From: Lysobacterales bacterium
GTDB lineage: Bacteria > Pseudomonadota > Gammaproteobacteria > Xanthomonadales > SZUA-5
Length of the DNA: 64,000 bases
Assembly (NCBI GenBank): GCA_019187485.1
Contig: JABAQR010000014.1
Coordinates: 94,697 to 158,696 of the forward strand
Direction of reading: 5' to 3'
The notes under the pieces are model-generated. The model had not been told where the DNA came from and made no database searches. It saw nothing but the letters and a program-made list of their open reading frames with translations. This document shows positions 38,647 through 51,739 of this stretch, piece after piece (within the stretch, counting starts at the first letter, position 1; every line of letters begins with the position of its first letter). Both the position numbers and the translations under genes were made by a program.

Positions 38647-39687
38647 ATGGCCCAGCACAGTCCGATGACCTACCGCGACGCCGGGGTCGACATCGACGCC
38701 GGCAACAGCCTGGTCGAGCGCATCAAGCCTGTTGTGCGGCGCACGTTGCGACCGGAAGTGCTGGCCGGCGTCGGCGGTTTCGGCGCCTCGGTGCGGGTGC
38801 CGCTGGAGCGCTACCGCGAGCCGGTGATGGTCTCGGGTACGGACGGTGTCGGGACCAAGCTCAAGCTGGCGCAACAGCTCGGGCGCCACGACACGATCGG
38901 CATCGACCTCGTCGGCATGTGCGTCAACGACGTGCTGGTGCAGGGCGCCGAGCCGCTGTTTTTCCTCGACTATTTCGCGACCGGCAAGCTCGATGTCGAG
39001 GTCGCCGCCGCGGTGGTGGCCGGCATCGCGCGAGGTTGCGAGGAATCCGGCTGCGCCCTGGTGGGCGGCGAGACCGCCGAGATGCCCGACATGTATCCGC
39101 CCGGCGAGTACGACCTCGCGGGATTCTGTGTCGGCCTGGTCGAGCGCGCCAGGATGCTCGACGGCAGCGCCGTGCGCGCCGGTCACCGCCTGGTCGGCAT
39201 CGCCAGTTCCGGCCCGCACTCGAATGGCTATTCGCTGATCCGCCGCATCCTCGCGCGTGCCGGCGCCGACCTCCACGCCGACCTCGGTGGCCAGACCCTC
39301 GCCGATGCGCTGATGGCACCGACCCGGCTGTACGTGAAGCCGGTGCTCGGCCTGCTCGCCGACCTGCCGATCGCGGCGATGGCGCACATCACCGGCGGTG
39401 GCCTCAGCGAGAACATCATCCGCGTGGTGCCGGGAGGCCTCGGGCTGCGTGTCGACGCCGCTTCCTGGCCGCAGCCGGAGGTCTTCGGCTGGCTGATGCA
39501 GGCCGGATCGGTGACTCGCGCCGAGATGTGGCGCACCTTCAACTGCGGCATCGGTTTCGTACTGCTGCTGCCGGCGGAAGCCGCCGCGGAGGCGATCGCG
39601 CGCCTGGGCGCGCAGGGCCTGCCGGCCTGGGACATCGGCGCGGTGGTCGCGCACACGGGCGAGGGCGAGCGTGTCCACATCGGCTGA
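38647..39687 (+). CDS. purM: Phosphoribosylformylglycinamidine cyclo-ligase (AIR synthetase)
   Basis: A 346-residue purine biosynthesis enzyme. Conserved segments are [64 protein letters not shown] and [14 protein letters not shown] 38647 is preferred over ATG 38665, which would start at the conserved TYRDAG itself. purN starts 17 bp before the purM stop, so the two consecutive-pathway enzymes are coupled. Confidence 0.95.
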   Translation: MAQHSPMTYRDAGVDIDAGNSLVERIKPVVRRTLRPEVLAGVGGFGASVRVPLERYREPVMVSGTDGVGTKLKLAQQLGRHDTIGIDLVGMCVNDVLVQGAEPLFFLDYFATGKLDVEVAAAVVAGIARGCEESGCALVGGETAEMPDMYPPGEYDLAGFCVGLVERARMLDGSAVRAGHRLVGIASSGPHSNGYSLIRRILARAGADLHADLGGQTLADALMAPTRLYVKPVLGLLADLPIAAMAHITGGGLSENIIRVVPGGLGLRVDAASWPQPEVFGWLMQAGSVTRAEMWRTFNCGIGFVLLLPAEAAAEAIARLGAQGLPAWDIGAVVAHTGEGERVHIG

Positions 39688-40324
39688 GTCCGCAGCGGCG
39701 CCGCTGCGCGTCGCGGTGCTGCTCTCCGGTCGTGGCAGCAACCTCGGCGCCCTGATCGCGGCCGCGCGCGAGGATCGCAGCTACCGGCTGGTCGGGGCTT
39801 TCGCCGACAAGCCGGAGGCGCCGGGCCTGGCGCTCGCACGCGCGGCGGGCATCCCCACGCAGGTCTGCGTACCGAAGGACTACGTCGACAAGGCCGCCTT
39901 CGAGGCTGCGCTGTTTGCCGCGGTCGCTGCCAGCGGTGCCGACCTCGTCGTGCTCGCCGGCTTCATGCGCGTGCTCGGTGCGGAGAGCGTCGAGGCCTGG
40001 CGCGGACGGATGATCAACATCCACCCCTCCTTGTTGCCGAAGCACCAGGGCCTGCACACCCACGCGCGCGCGCTCGCCGCCGGCGATGCCGAGCACGGCG
40101 CCAGCGTGCATTTCGTGACCCCGGTCCTGGACGACGGCCCAGTGCTGATGCAAGTGCGCATTCCGGTGCTGCCGGACGACACCGCCGAGAGCCTGGCCGC
40201 GCGCTTGCTGCCGCAGGAACACCGCCTGCTGGTCGCCGCCGTGCGCCTGATCGCCCAGGGCCGCGTGCGCCTGCAGGGCGAGCAGATCCTGGTCGACGGC
40301 GAGGCGTTGCGCGCACCGATGTAG
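39671..40324 (+). CDS. purN: Phosphoribosylglycinamide formyltransferase
   Basis: A 217-residue folate-dependent GAR transformylase. Visible motifs are [13 protein letters not shown], the catalytic region [22 protein letters not shown] and the late [16 protein letters not shown]. The start is GTG 39671, overlapping purM. It produces formyl-GAR with 10-formyl-THF, and the purH product described above uses the same cofactor. Confidence 0.95.
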   Translation: MSTSAESAAAPLRVAVLLSGRGSNLGALIAAAREDRSYRLVGAFADKPEAPGLALARAAGIPTQVCVPKDYVDKAAFEAALFAAVAASGADLVVLAGFMRVLGAESVEAWRGRMINIHPSLLPKHQGLHTHARALAAGDAEHGASVHFVTPVLDDGPVLMQVRIPVLPDDTAESLAARLLPQEHRLLVAAVRLIAQGRVRLQGEQILVDGEALRAPM

Positions 40325-40436
40325 GCGCGATGCGCGTCGCGATCGTCGCTCCAGGACGCGACCCGGGCATCCCCTACATCCCCTGTTCATGCGCCACGCG
40401 TTGCAATGCGCCCACAAGCAACAACCACGACTCCCG

Positions 40437-41150
40437 ATGACCCTGTACTGCCTGGCCGCCGCGCTCGTCCTGCTGCCGCTGTCCGCCCTCGCCGGCGAGC
40501 GCCCATTGCAGCCCTTCGAGGCCAGTTTCACGGTCTCCCGCAACGACAAGCCGCTGGGCACGATGGTGATGCGGCTGGAATCGCCGCGAGCCGGCGAATG
40601 GCTGTTCAGCAGTCGTACCGAGGGTGAGAAGGGCCTCGCGAGCTTCCTCGGCGTAACCATCGAGGAGCGCTCGGCCCTGCACGACAACGACGGTGCCCTG
40701 ACGAGCAGCGGCTACCGCTACCAGCAGGACATGGTCGGGCGCCACCGCAGTCGCTCGCTCGAGATCGCGGACGGCCAGGCGCGCGAGAGCGACAACGACG
40801 AGCGCTGGAGTTACCCGGTTGCCGGCGAGGTTCTGGATCGTCACGCCGCGGTCCTCGGGATCGCCGCGCACCTCGCGAATGGTGCGGGCAGGGGCACGCT
40901 GTTCGAAGTGCCGGTCGCCAGCAAGGGCAAGCTCGAGTCCTGGCGATTCCTGGTGGCCGGCGCTGAAACCGTCGATACCGGTGAGGGCAGGATGGAAGCC
41001 GTGCGCGTCGAACGCGTGCGCGAGAATGCCGACCGCAAGACCGTCAGCTGGCACGCCGAGCGTTATGGCTGGCTGCCGGTGCGGGTGGAACAGATCGAGC
41101 CGGATGGCGAGCGCCTGGTCAGCGTGCTGCGAGAGTTCCAGCAGCAGTAG
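40437..41150 (+). CDS. DUF3108 periplasmic protein
   Basis: A 237-residue exported protein. ATG 40437 is chosen because a signal peptide follows (YCLAAALVLLPLSALAG, cleavage near residue 17). The mature part starts PFEASFTVSRNDKPLGTMVMRL, the DUF3108 hallmark, and is rich in beta strands. The family lies next to purN in many gammaproteobacteria, and its function is unknown. The stop codon directly abuts a MITE-like element. Confidence 0.85.
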   Translation: MTLYCLAAALVLLPLSALAGERPLQPFEASFTVSRNDKPLGTMVMRLESPRAGEWLFSSRTEGEKGLASFLGVTIEERSALHDNDGALTSSGYRYQQDMVGRHRSRSLEIADGQARESDNDERWSYPVAGEVLDRHAAVLGIAAHLANGAGRGTLFEVPVASKGKLESWRFLVAGAETVDTGEGRMEAVRVERVRENADRKTVSWHAERYGWLPVRVEQIEPDGERLVSVLREFQQQ

Positions 41151-41302
41151 GGAACCTCTGAACAACTCAGAGATTCCGCGCGCCACGGATGGCGCGCTCG
41201 CGGATCGAGCACGTAATTGCTTGATCCAGCGGTGCCGAGTCCGGGCCTGTACCGGACTCGGTACGTCTGAAGAAGTCCAGGATGGACTTGTTCAGACCTT
41301 CC
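41151..41302. mobile_element. MITE-like element with four hairpins
   Basis: 152 bp bounded by imperfect terminal inverted repeats: GGAACCTCTGAACAACTC at the left and the complement of GGAAGGTCTGAACAAGTC at the right (15 of 18 identical). It contains four near-perfect hairpins: CTCTGA/TCAGAG (41155-41171), GCGCGCC/GGCGCGC (41178-41197), CCGAGTCCGG/CCGGACTCGG (41235-41261) and AAGTCCA/TGGACTT (41273-41289). No open frame is inside. It has the form of a non-autonomous miniature element between the DUF3108 gene and murA. No target duplication is obvious. Confidence 0.55.
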
Positions 41303-41376
41303 GTAGCTGGTCGAGGTCACTGGCCGCCGGAGCCTGCGACGCCGGCTTCCATTGGCCAATCACCACCGGCCGTGCC

Positions 41377-43086
<1,710 letters not shown>

Positions 43087-43099
43087 TCACCCGGACTCC

Positions 43100-44107
43100 A
43101 TGAATCTCCCCGCCCCAAGGCAAGCCGCGAGCCTGCCGACCGCCGCGCTCGCCGCTTCCGGCCAGCGCGTGATCGACATCGAAGTCGCCGCGATCGCCGC
43201 GCTGCGTGCGCGCATCGATGGGGCCTTCAGCCGCGCCTGCGAGCTCATGCTGGCCTGCCAGGGTCGGGTGGTGGTCAGCGGCATCGGCAAGAGCGGTCAC
43301 ATCGCGCGCAAGATTGCGGCGACGCTGGCCAGCACCGGCACGCCGGCCTTCTTCGTGCACCCGGCCGAGGCCAGCCATGGCGACCTCGGCATGATCACCG
43401 CCGATGACGTGGTGCTGGCGCTTTCGAACTCGGGCGAGACCGACGAGCTGCTGACGATCCTGCCGGTGGTCAAGCGCAAGTCGGTGCCCTTGATCGCGCT
43501 GACCGGCAACGAGCGTTCGAGCCTGGCGCGGCTGGCGGACGTGCACCTCGACGTCGCGGTCAGCGAGGAAGCCTGTCCGCTCGGTCTCGCACCGACCGCG
43601 AGCACCACCGCGGCGCTGGTGATGGGCGATGCACTCGCGATCGCGCTGCTGGAGGCGCGTGGGTTCACCTCGGACGATTTCGCCGCCTCGCATCCGGCCG
43701 GCCAGCTCGGCCGGCGCCTGCTGGTGCGCATCAGCGATGTCATGCACGTCGGCGAGGAGATCCCGCGCGTGCTGCCGCAAGCGAGCGTGACCGACGCGCT
43801 GATGGAAATCTCGCGCAAGAAGCTCGGCATGACCGCGATCGCGCAGGCCGATGGTCGCCTGGTCGGCGTGTTCACCGACGGCGACCTGCGGCGCACGCTC
43901 GACGACGCCAGTGTCGACTTGCGGGCGACGCCGGTGACCGCGCTGATGACTCCGAATCCGCGCACGATCACCGCCGACAAGCTCGCGATCGAGGCCGCGC
44001 AGATGATGGAGGCGCACAAGATCTCGGCGCTGCCGGTGGTCGACGCGGTGGGCGCCATGGTCGGTGCGCTGAACTTCCACGACCTGCTGCGCGCGCGGGT
44101 GATCTGA
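43100..44107 (+). CDS. kdsD: Arabinose-5-phosphate isomerase
   Basis: A 335-residue enzyme converting ribulose-5-phosphate to arabinose-5-phosphate for KDO. It has an SIS domain (VVVSGIGKSGHIARKIAATLASTGTPAFFVHPAEASHGD) and two C-terminal CBS domains (from about residue 210). The stop overlaps the kdsC start (TGATG). First gene of the KDO/LPS-transport string kdsD-kdsC-lptC-lptA-lptB. Confidence 0.95.
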   Translation: MNLPAPRQAASLPTAALAASGQRVIDIEVAAIAALRARIDGAFSRACELMLACQGRVVVSGIGKSGHIARKIAATLASTGTPAFFVHPAEASHGDLGMITADDVVLALSNSGETDELLTILPVVKRKSVPLIALTGNERSSLARLADVHLDVAVSEEACPLGLAPTASTTAALVMGDALAIALLEARGFTSDDFAASHPAGQLGRRLLVRISDVMHVGEEIPRVLPQASVTDALMEISRKKLGMTAIAQADGRLVGVFTDGDLRRTLDDASVDLRATPVTALMTPNPRTITADKLAIEAAQMMEAHKISALPVVDAVGAMVGALNFHDLLRARVI

Positions 44108-44652
44108 TGGATCCGGCGCTCGACGATGCGCGCCGGCGCGCGCGGGCGATCCGCGTCATCGGCTTCGACATCGATGGCGTGCTCACCGACGGCCGCCTGT
44201 GGTACGGCAACGACGGCGGCGAGGCCAAGGCCTTCCACGTGCACGACGGCCTCGGGCTGAAACTGCTGCAGCAGGCCGGGATCGCGACCGCGGTGATCAG
44301 CGCGCGCAGCAGCGAGGCCGCGCAGCGGCGCCTGCAGGAACTCGGCGTCGCGCATGTGCACCTGGGCGTGCGCGACAAGCTGCCGGTGTTCCAGCAGATC
44401 GCCTGGGACCTGGGTTTCAGTTGGTACGAGACCGCCTACATGGGCGACGACCTGCCGGACCTGCCGATCCTGGTGCGCGCGCACCTCGCGGCCACGGTGG
44501 CGACCGCGGTGCCGGCGGTGCTGGATCGCTGCCACTGGATCGCCGGCCGGCCGGCCGGCGCTGGCGCCGTGCGCGAGTTTGCCGAGTTCGTGCTGGACGC
44601 CCAGGGACGCCTCGACGCGCTGGTCTCCGCCTGGTGCGGGAGCACGCCTTGA
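44107..44652 (+). CDS. kdsC: KDO-8-phosphate phosphatase
   Basis: A 181-residue C0-type HAD phosphatase. The nucleophile motif is GFDIDGVLTDG near residue 20, with SARSSEAAQRR and the late MGDDLPDLPIL motif. It forms tetramers and releases KDO from KDO-8-P. It overlaps kdsD by one base and lptC by 4 bp. Confidence 0.95.
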   Translation: MDPALDDARRRARAIRVIGFDIDGVLTDGRLWYGNDGGEAKAFHVHDGLGLKLLQQAGIATAVISARSSEAAQRRLQELGVAHVHLGVRDKLPVFQQIAWDLGFSWYETAYMGDDLPDLPILVRAHLAATVATAVPAVLDRCHWIAGRPAGAGAVREFAEFVLDAQGRLDALVSAWCGSTP

Positions 44653-45224
44653 CGCCCGAACGCACGCGCATGTGGATCGTGGTGCTCGGCGCGATCGTGG
44701 CGGCGAGCTACGCACTGCTGCGCTGGTTCGCGCTGCCGCCACCGGAAGCGGCAGCGCCGCGCCAGGCGCGCCAGGACAACGAGGTGCGCAATGTCGAGAT
44801 GCGCGTCTACGACGACACCGGCAAGCCCAACCTGGTGTTGCTGAGCCCGCGCATCGCCAGTCCGCGCCGCAGCGAGGAGTACCTGATCGAAACCCCGCGC
44901 TTCGACGTCTCCAACCAGGACGGCGCGCGCTGGAAAGGACAGTCGCGGCTGGGCCGGCTCGACGTTGGCAAGCAGTTGTTGTGGCTGCAGGAACAAGTCG
45001 TGCTCGATGGCACCCGGCCGCGGCGCGAGCCGGTGACGATCCGCTCCGAGCGCATCCAGTTCGACCTCGACCAGCGGCTTGCGCGCAGCGAGGAAGCCGT
45101 GGAGATTGTCAGCGCCGGCAGTCGCATCCGCGGCGTCGGCCTGCGCGCCGACCTCAAGCAAAGCCGCTTCGTGCTCGAAAAACAGGTGGAAGGTGAATAT
45201 GTCCCGCAACGCAAGCAAGGTTGA
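44649..45224 (+). CDS. lptC: LPS export protein LptC
   Basis: A 191-residue bitopic inner membrane protein with one N-terminal helix (WIVVLGAIVAASYALL) and a periplasmic beta-jellyroll that receives LPS from LptB2FG and passes it to LptA. I chose TTG 44649, overlapping the kdsC stop (TTGA), because GGGAG lies 6 bp upstream. ATG 44670 has no ribosome site and would cut seven residues. It overlaps lptA by 26 bp. Confidence 0.9.
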   Translation: MTPERTRMWIVVLGAIVAASYALLRWFALPPPEAAAPRQARQDNEVRNVEMRVYDDTGKPNLVLLSPRIASPRRSEEYLIETPRFDVSNQDGARWKGQSRLGRLDVGKQLLWLQEQVVLDGTRPRREPVTIRSERIQFDLDQRLARSEEAVEIVSAGSRIRGVGLRADLKQSRFVLEKQVEGEYVPQRKQG

Positions 45225-45729
45225 TCGTGTGCTGTGCCTCGCCGTTTGCGCACTGGCCGCTCCGGCGTGGGCGCTGGAGAGCGATCGCCAGCAGCCGATG
45301 CAGATCAACTCGGACCGCTTCGAGTCGGGCATGGACAGCAAGACCACGGTGCTGACCGGCAATGTGCGCATCACCCAGGGCAGCCTCGTGGTCCAGGCCG
45401 AGCGTGCGGACGTGACCCAGGAAGGGGGCGAAGTCTCGCGCGCACTGCTGAGCGGCCGTCCGGCGACCCTGAAACAGGCCATGGACGACGGCGGCGAGCT
45501 CAATGCGAGTGCGCGGACCATCGATTACCAGCTCGGCGAAGAGACCGTCGAACTGAAAGGTGGAGTGGTGCTGGATCGTCCCCAGGGAACGCTGCGCAGC
45601 GAACGCGTGACCTATTCGATCAAGACCGGACAACTCGCGGCCGGCGAGGGCGTCGGTGGCGGCGTGCAACTGGTGATCCCGCCGAAGGTGCCGAAGGCCG
45701 CCGAACCCGCTGCGATGCCGCAGGGTTAA
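45199..45729 (+). CDS. lptA: LPS export periplasmic bridge protein LptA
   Basis: A 176-residue periplasmic protein with a signal peptide (VLCLAVCALAAPAWA) and the LptA/OstA beta-jellyroll: PMQINSDRFESGMDSKTTVLTGNVRITQGSL and the ELNASARTIDYQLGEETVELKGGVVL repeat. It forms the filament carrying LPS across the periplasm. Ends 9 bp before lptB. Confidence 0.92.
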   Translation: MSRNASKVDRVLCLAVCALAAPAWALESDRQQPMQINSDRFESGMDSKTTVLTGNVRITQGSLVVQAERADVTQEGGEVSRALLSGRPATLKQAMDDGGELNASARTIDYQLGEETVELKGGVVLDRPQGTLRSERVTYSIKTGQLAAGEGVGGGVQLVIPPKVPKAAEPAAMPQG

Positions 45730-45738
45730 GTCGACGCG

Positions 45739-46458
45739 ATGCTGCTGGTCGAAAGCCTGTCCAAACGCTACCGCGGCCGTGAGGTGGTGCGCGGCGTGTC
45801 CTGCCATCTCAGCGTCGGGGAGGTGGTCGGCCTGCTCGGTCCGAACGGCGCCGGCAAGACCACCTGCTTCTACATGATCGTCGGCATGATCGCCGCCGAC
45901 CATGGTCGCATCGAGCTCGACGGGCGCGACATCACGCCGCTGTCGATGTCGGACCGCGCGCGCCTGGGCATCGGCTACCTGCCGCAGGAGCCGAGTGTGT
46001 TCCGGCGGCTCACGGTGGAGGACAACCTGCTCGCGGTGCTGGAACTGCGCAAGGACCTGACCAAACGTGGGCGTACCGTTCTGCTCGAATCGCTGCTCGA
46101 GGAGTTGCAGGTCACGCATCTGCGCGGGCAACTCGGACAGAGCCTTTCGGGCGGCGAGCGCAGGCGCGTCGAGATCGCCCGCGCGCTGGCCGCGAAGCCG
46201 CGCTTCATCATGCTCGACGAGCCTTTCGCCGGCGTCGACCCGATCTCGGTCGGCGAGATACAGGAAGCGATCTCGCAGCTGCGCGAGCGCGGCATCGGTG
46301 TGCTGATCACCGACCACAACGTGCGCGAGACCCTCGGCATCTGCGACCGCGCCTACGTGCTCAACGCCGGCCAGGTGCTCGCCGAAGGCGGCCCGCAGCA
46401 GATCCTCGCGCATCCGAAGGTGCGCGAGGTCTACCTGGGCGACAAGTTCAGGCTGTAG
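45739..46458 (+). CDS. lptB: LPS export ABC transporter ATP-binding protein LptB
   Basis: A 239-residue ATPase. Walker [10 protein letters not shown] (about residue 37), the LptB-typical [17 protein letters not shown], signature SLSGGERRR, Walker [14 protein letters not shown] and switch His in [10 protein letters not shown]. It powers LPS extraction with LptFG. rpoN normally follows lptB in this group but here lies about 19 kb to the left. A large inverted repeat follows the stop. Confidence 0.96.
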   Translation: MLLVESLSKRYRGREVVRGVSCHLSVGEVVGLLGPNGAGKTTCFYMIVGMIAADHGRIELDGRDITPLSMSDRARLGIGYLPQEPSVFRRLTVEDNLLAVLELRKDLTKRGRTVLLESLLEELQVTHLRGQLGQSLSGGERRRVEIARALAAKPRFIMLDEPFAGVDPISVGEIQEAISQLRERGIGVLITDHNVRETLGICDRAYVLNAGQVLAEGGPQQILAHPKVREVYLGDKFRL

Positions 46459-46463
46459 CCGCG

Positions 46464-46569
46464 GCGCCCATTCAATGCGCAGACGCGGAGAGCGCGGAGA
46501 GAAGCGTAGCTCAGCTGCGTCGTTGGACTTTTCTCCGCGCTCTCCGCGTCTGCGCGTTGAACGGGCGCC
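46464..46569. repeat. Long inverted repeat with 9-bp period, copy 3 (lptB-mnmA gap)
   Basis: About 40-bp arms, nearly perfectly complementary (46464-46504 with 46529-46569), surround a 24-nt centre. The left arm contains ACGCGGAGA GCGCGGAGA, two 9-bp units. It sits between convergent genes and could end transcription from both sides. The layout matches the copies at 17713 and 19977 although the 9-mer differs. Confidence 0.85.
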
Positions 46570-46582
46570 GAGCGCGCGAGGC

Positions 46583-47674
46583 CTACAGCCCGCCCAGGAA
46601 GGCATCGCTGGCCGCGATGATCCCGCCCCCCAGGCACACCTCGCCGGCGTAGAACACCACCGACTGCCCCGGCGTGATCGCGCGTTGACGTTGGTCGAAC
46701 ACCACGTCGGCGCTGCCGCCATCAAGCACGCGCACGCGGCAGGTCTGGTCCTGCTGCCGGTAGCGGATCCTGGCGCTGCAGGTGAACGCCGCTGCCGGCG
46801 GCGTTCCGGCGATCCAGTGGATGGCCTCGCTGCGCAGCCGAGTTCCGTACAGCGCCGGATGCTCGCCCTGGACCACCCACAGGGTGTTGTCCGACGCGGA
46901 CTTGGCGGCGACGAACCAGGGCTCGCCGCTGCCGCCGCGACGGCCGCCGATCCCCAGCCCGCCGCGCTGGCCGATGGTGTGGAACTGCAGGCCGCGATGC
47001 TCGCCGATGGTTTCGCCCTCGGGCGTGCGCATCGGACCCGGCTTCGGGGCGAGGTAACGCGCAACGAAGGAGTCGAAGGCGCGCTCACCGATGAAGCAGA
47101 TGCCGGTCGAATCGCGCTTGGCGTGCGTGGGCAGACGTGCTTCCGTGGCGATGTGTCGCACCTCGGACTTGTGCAGGTGGCCGACGGGGAACTCGGCGAC
47201 CGCCAACTGCGCCTGGTCGAGTGCGTGCAGGAAGTAGCTCTGATCCTTGCCCGGATCGGCGCCGCGCAACAGTTCGATCTGCCCCTCGCGACGCCGGAGT
47301 TGAGCGTAGTGCCCGGTCGCGACACGCTCGTACCCCAGATCCAGAGCGTGCTCGACGAAGGTCCGGAATTTGACCTCGCGGTTGCACAGGATGTCCGGAT
47401 TCGGCGTACGCCCGGCCTTGAGCTCGGCGAGGAAGACCGCGAACACGCCGTCCCAGTACTCGGCCGCGAAGTTGCGCCCGAAAAACGGGATGCCAAGCTG
47501 TCGCGCGACGCGACGTGCGTCCTCGGCGTCCGCCTCCGCCGGGCAGGCGCCGCTGGCGTCGTCCTCTTCCCAGTTCTTCATGAACAGCGCACCAACCTCG
47601 TGGCCCGCGCCTTGCAGCAGCAGGGCGGCGACCGAGGAGTCGACGCCGCCAGAGAGGCCGACGAGGACTTTCAT
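46583..47674 (-). CDS. mnmA: tRNA 2-thiouridylase MnmA
   Basis: A 363-residue enzyme that thiolates U34 of tRNA Lys, Glu and Gln. The PP-loop is [10 protein letters not shown] near residue 10, and the two catalytic cysteines are in [10 protein letters not shown] and [13 protein letters not shown] 47674 begins the family similarity. A longer upstream open frame is low complexity. It lies downstream of the Nudix gene, an arrangement shared with E. coli nudJ-mnmA. Confidence 0.95.
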   Translation of the reverse strand: MKVLVGLSGGVDSSVAALLLQGAGHEVGALFMKNWEEDDASGACPAEADAEDARRVARQLGIPFFGRNFAAEYWDGVFAVFLAELKAGRTPNPDILCNREVKFRTFVEHALDLGYERVATGHYAQLRRREGQIELLRGADPGKDQSYFLHALDQAQLAVAEFPVGHLHKSEVRHIATEARLPTHAKRDSTGICFIGERAFDSFVARYLAPKPGPMRTPEGETIGEHRGLQFHTIGQRGGLGIGGRRGGSGEPWFVAAKSASDNTLWVVQGEHPALYGTRLRSEAIHWIAGTPPAAAFTCSARIRYRQQDQTCRVRVLDGGSADVVFDQRQRAITPGQSVVFYAGEVCLGGGIIAASDAFLGGL

Positions 47675-47736
47675 GGGCGCTGTGGGCTCTGGGGATGGCA
47701 GGCTTCGGCGGAGCGGTGGGTCGGTTGCCGGTGGCA

Positions 47737-47766
47737 AGGGCGGCGGTGCAGGAGCGCCGCCCTCCA
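47737..47766. repeat. REP-like hairpin, copy 1
   Basis: AAGGGCGGCG ... GCGCCGCCCTCCA forms a GC-only stem-loop in the mnmA leader region. A closely similar copy is at 51600-51631. Confidence 0.6.
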
Positions 47767-47819
47767 AGAACTCGCGCACCCAGCCTGGAGGGTCGCGGTC
47801 CCGGCTGCTGCTCTTGCTG

Positions 47820-47847
47820 CCGACAACCGACAATCAACAACCGACAA
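47820..47847. repeat. 7-bp tandem repeat (CCGACAA)
   Basis: Four consecutive heptamers, CCGACAA, CCGACAA, TCAACAA and CCGACAA, lie between the Nudix gene stop and mnmA. It is one of four heptamer loci in this window, each with a different unit. Confidence 0.8.
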
Positions 47848-47861
47848 CCCGCTTCTCCCCC

Positions 47862-48314
47862 TCACGGCCGCAGCACCGCGCTCACCACGTCCAGCGGCCA
47901 CTGGCGACCGGCGAGGTATTCGTCGATGCATTGCAGTACCAGCGGGCTGCGGGTTGGAATGGTGTGGGCTGCGATCTCGTCCCGACTGAGCCAATGGGTG
48001 CGCACGATCTCCGGGTCCAGCGAGACGGCCGGGTCGTGCGCCACGGCCTCGCACAGGAAAGCGACGCGCACGAACTGCAGTTGCGGGAGTTGCAACTGGT
48101 GGATGCCGACCAGGGCCAGTGGCCGCACGGTCCACGCGGTCTCCTCGCGGGTCTCTCGGACCACCGCCTCGATCAGACCCTCGCCCTCGTCGAGGTGCCC
48201 GGCCGGCTGGTTCAGCACCGCGCGGCCGTCGATCAGTTCCTCGACCAGCAGGAAGCGCCCGCGCTCGGGAATGATCGCGGCGACAGTCACACGTGGCAGG
48301 CGCGGGGAATTCAT
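47862..48314 (-). CDS. nudJ: Nudix hydrolase (NudJ-like)
   Basis: A 150-residue Nudix protein. The Nudix box [23 protein letters not shown] (about residues 37-59) has the required G, E, REXXEE pattern with alanine in place of the final glycine. NudJ hydrolyses nucleoside di/triphosphates and the thiamine intermediate HMP-PP in E. coli. The assignment to NudJ rests on position upstream of mnmA as well as on similarity. Confidence 0.8.
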   Translation of the reverse strand: MNSPRLPRVTVAAIIPERGRFLLVEELIDGRAVLNQPAGHLDEGEGLIEAVVRETREETAWTVRPLALVGIHQLQLPQLQFVRVAFLCEAVAHDPAVSLDPEIVRTHWLSRDEIAAHTIPTRSPLVLQCIDEYLAGRQWPLDVVSAVLRP

Positions 48315-48414
48315 CGGGCAGTTTCGGGTGTTCGTGACGGGGGTGCACAGGCCGTCGCCGGCCACTGCCGATATACTGGAGCACACCGGACGACGGCCAG
48401 TGAAACTCCGCCTC

Positions 48415-48735
48415 ATGAGCGAGGAAATCGAGCATCGCGAAGATCTGGGCCTCGCCGTCCAGGAGTCGCGACCAGAGCTGAAGAAGCCGCCGATGTTCAA
48501 GGTGGTGCTGCTCAACGACGACTACACTCCGATGGAATTCGTGGTGATCGTGCTCGAGACTTTCTTTGCGATGTCGCGCGAGAACGCCACCCGCGTCATG
48601 CTGCACGTGCATACCCAGGGCAAGGGCGTCTGTGGGGTGTTCACGCGCGACGTCGCCGACACCAAGGTGGCCCAGGTCAACGCATTTTCGCGCGCTCATC
48701 AGCATCCCTTGATGTGCGCGATGGAGGAGGCCTGA
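48415..48735 (+). CDS. clpS: ClpAP adaptor ClpS
   Basis: A 106-residue adaptor delivering N-degron substrates to ClpAP. The conserved core [27 protein letters not shown] and the later [14 protein letters not shown] are intact, including the NDDYTPM substrate-binding region. ATG 48415 is used. GTG 48400 in frame would add five residues, and neither has a strong ribosome site. It is followed by clpA after 123 bp, the normal pairing. Confidence 0.92.
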   Translation: MSEEIEHREDLGLAVQESRPELKKPPMFKVVLLNDDYTPMEFVVIVLETFFAMSRENATRVMLHVHTQGKGVCGVFTRDVADTKVAQVNAFSRAHQHPLMCAMEEA

Positions 48736-48858
48736 TTGCGGATCGCGCCCCATTGCGCCCATCGGCACGCCAGCGCCATTCGTCACGCTTGATTTACGAC
48801 GCGGGCGGGGCCATGTGATAGAAACGAGGTGCGCTTCGCGCAGGAGGAACGGAAGTCC

Positions 48859-51141
<2,283 letters not shown>

Positions 51142-51231
51142 TCGTCTGTGGACAGCTTGCAGCGATGGGATGGACGAGCGGTTCGGTGAACGCGGATCCC
51201 GCGTCGGATGCGGGGCTGTGTCGCCGTCGGC

Positions 51232-51450
51232 TTACTTCTGCCGGAAGGTGATGCGCCCCTTGCTGAGATCGTAGGGGGTCATCTCGACCTTGACTTTGTC
51301 GCCGGTCAGGATGCGAATGTAGTTCTTGCGCATGCGCCCCGAGATGTGCGCCGTGATCACGTGCCCGTTCTCGAGCTGGACGCGGAACATGGTGTTCGGC
51401 AGGGTCTCGAGGACCGTGCCTTCCATTTCGATATGGTCTTCTTTGGACAT
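51232..51450 (-). CDS. infA: Translation initiation factor IF-1
   Basis: A 72-residue S1-fold protein of exact family length: [22 protein letters not shown] at the start, with [19 protein letters not shown] and [18 protein letters not shown]-1 binds the ribosomal A site during initiation. It converges on clpA, as in other gammaproteobacteria. Confidence 0.97.
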   Translation of the reverse strand: MSKEDHIEMEGTVLETLPNTMFRVQLENGHVITAHISGRMRKNYIRILTGDKVKVEMTPYDLSKGRITFRQK

Positions 51451-51599
51451 TCGGATCGCAGGGCAGGGCGCAAGGCCGCGCATTCTGCCCGATAGGCGCA
51501 GGTGTCGCCACCCAGGCGCCTTCGCCCAGGCGTTCTCCTGCGGATGGGCGTGTGTTCGGAGTTTCCTCACCCCGGTGGATGGGGCACGACGACGGGCGG

Positions 51600-51631
51600 G
51601 AAGGGCGGCAGCGCGAGAGCGCCGCCCTCCA
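51600..51631. repeat. REP-like hairpin, copy 2
   Basis: AAGGGCGGCA ... GCGCCGCCCTCCA, nearly the same as 47737-47766, in the gap between infA and the MetB-like gene. Confidence 0.6.
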
Positions 51632-51669
51632 GGGCGCGCATGGGGACGCCTCGCCACGGCGCGGTTTGC

Positions 51670-51701
51670 GGACGTCTGGACGCTCAGACATCCAGACGTC
51701 T
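51670..51701 (+). promoter_or_regulatory. Tandem met-box array (MetJ-type operator) over the metB-like promoter
   Basis: Four contiguous 8-bp units lie end to end. Against the MetJ consensus AGACGTCT they match 7, 4, 6 and 8 of 8 positions, the last being perfect (51694-51701). A TATATT -10-like box begins at 51701, so the array would cover the promoter. The methionine-pathway gene starts 38 bp downstream. Identification as a MetJ site is from known consensus and unit spacing. No metJ gene is in the window. Confidence 0.65.
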
Positions 51702-51739
51702 ATATTCCGATCACGCCCTCGCCGCCGCCGGAGCCCACC

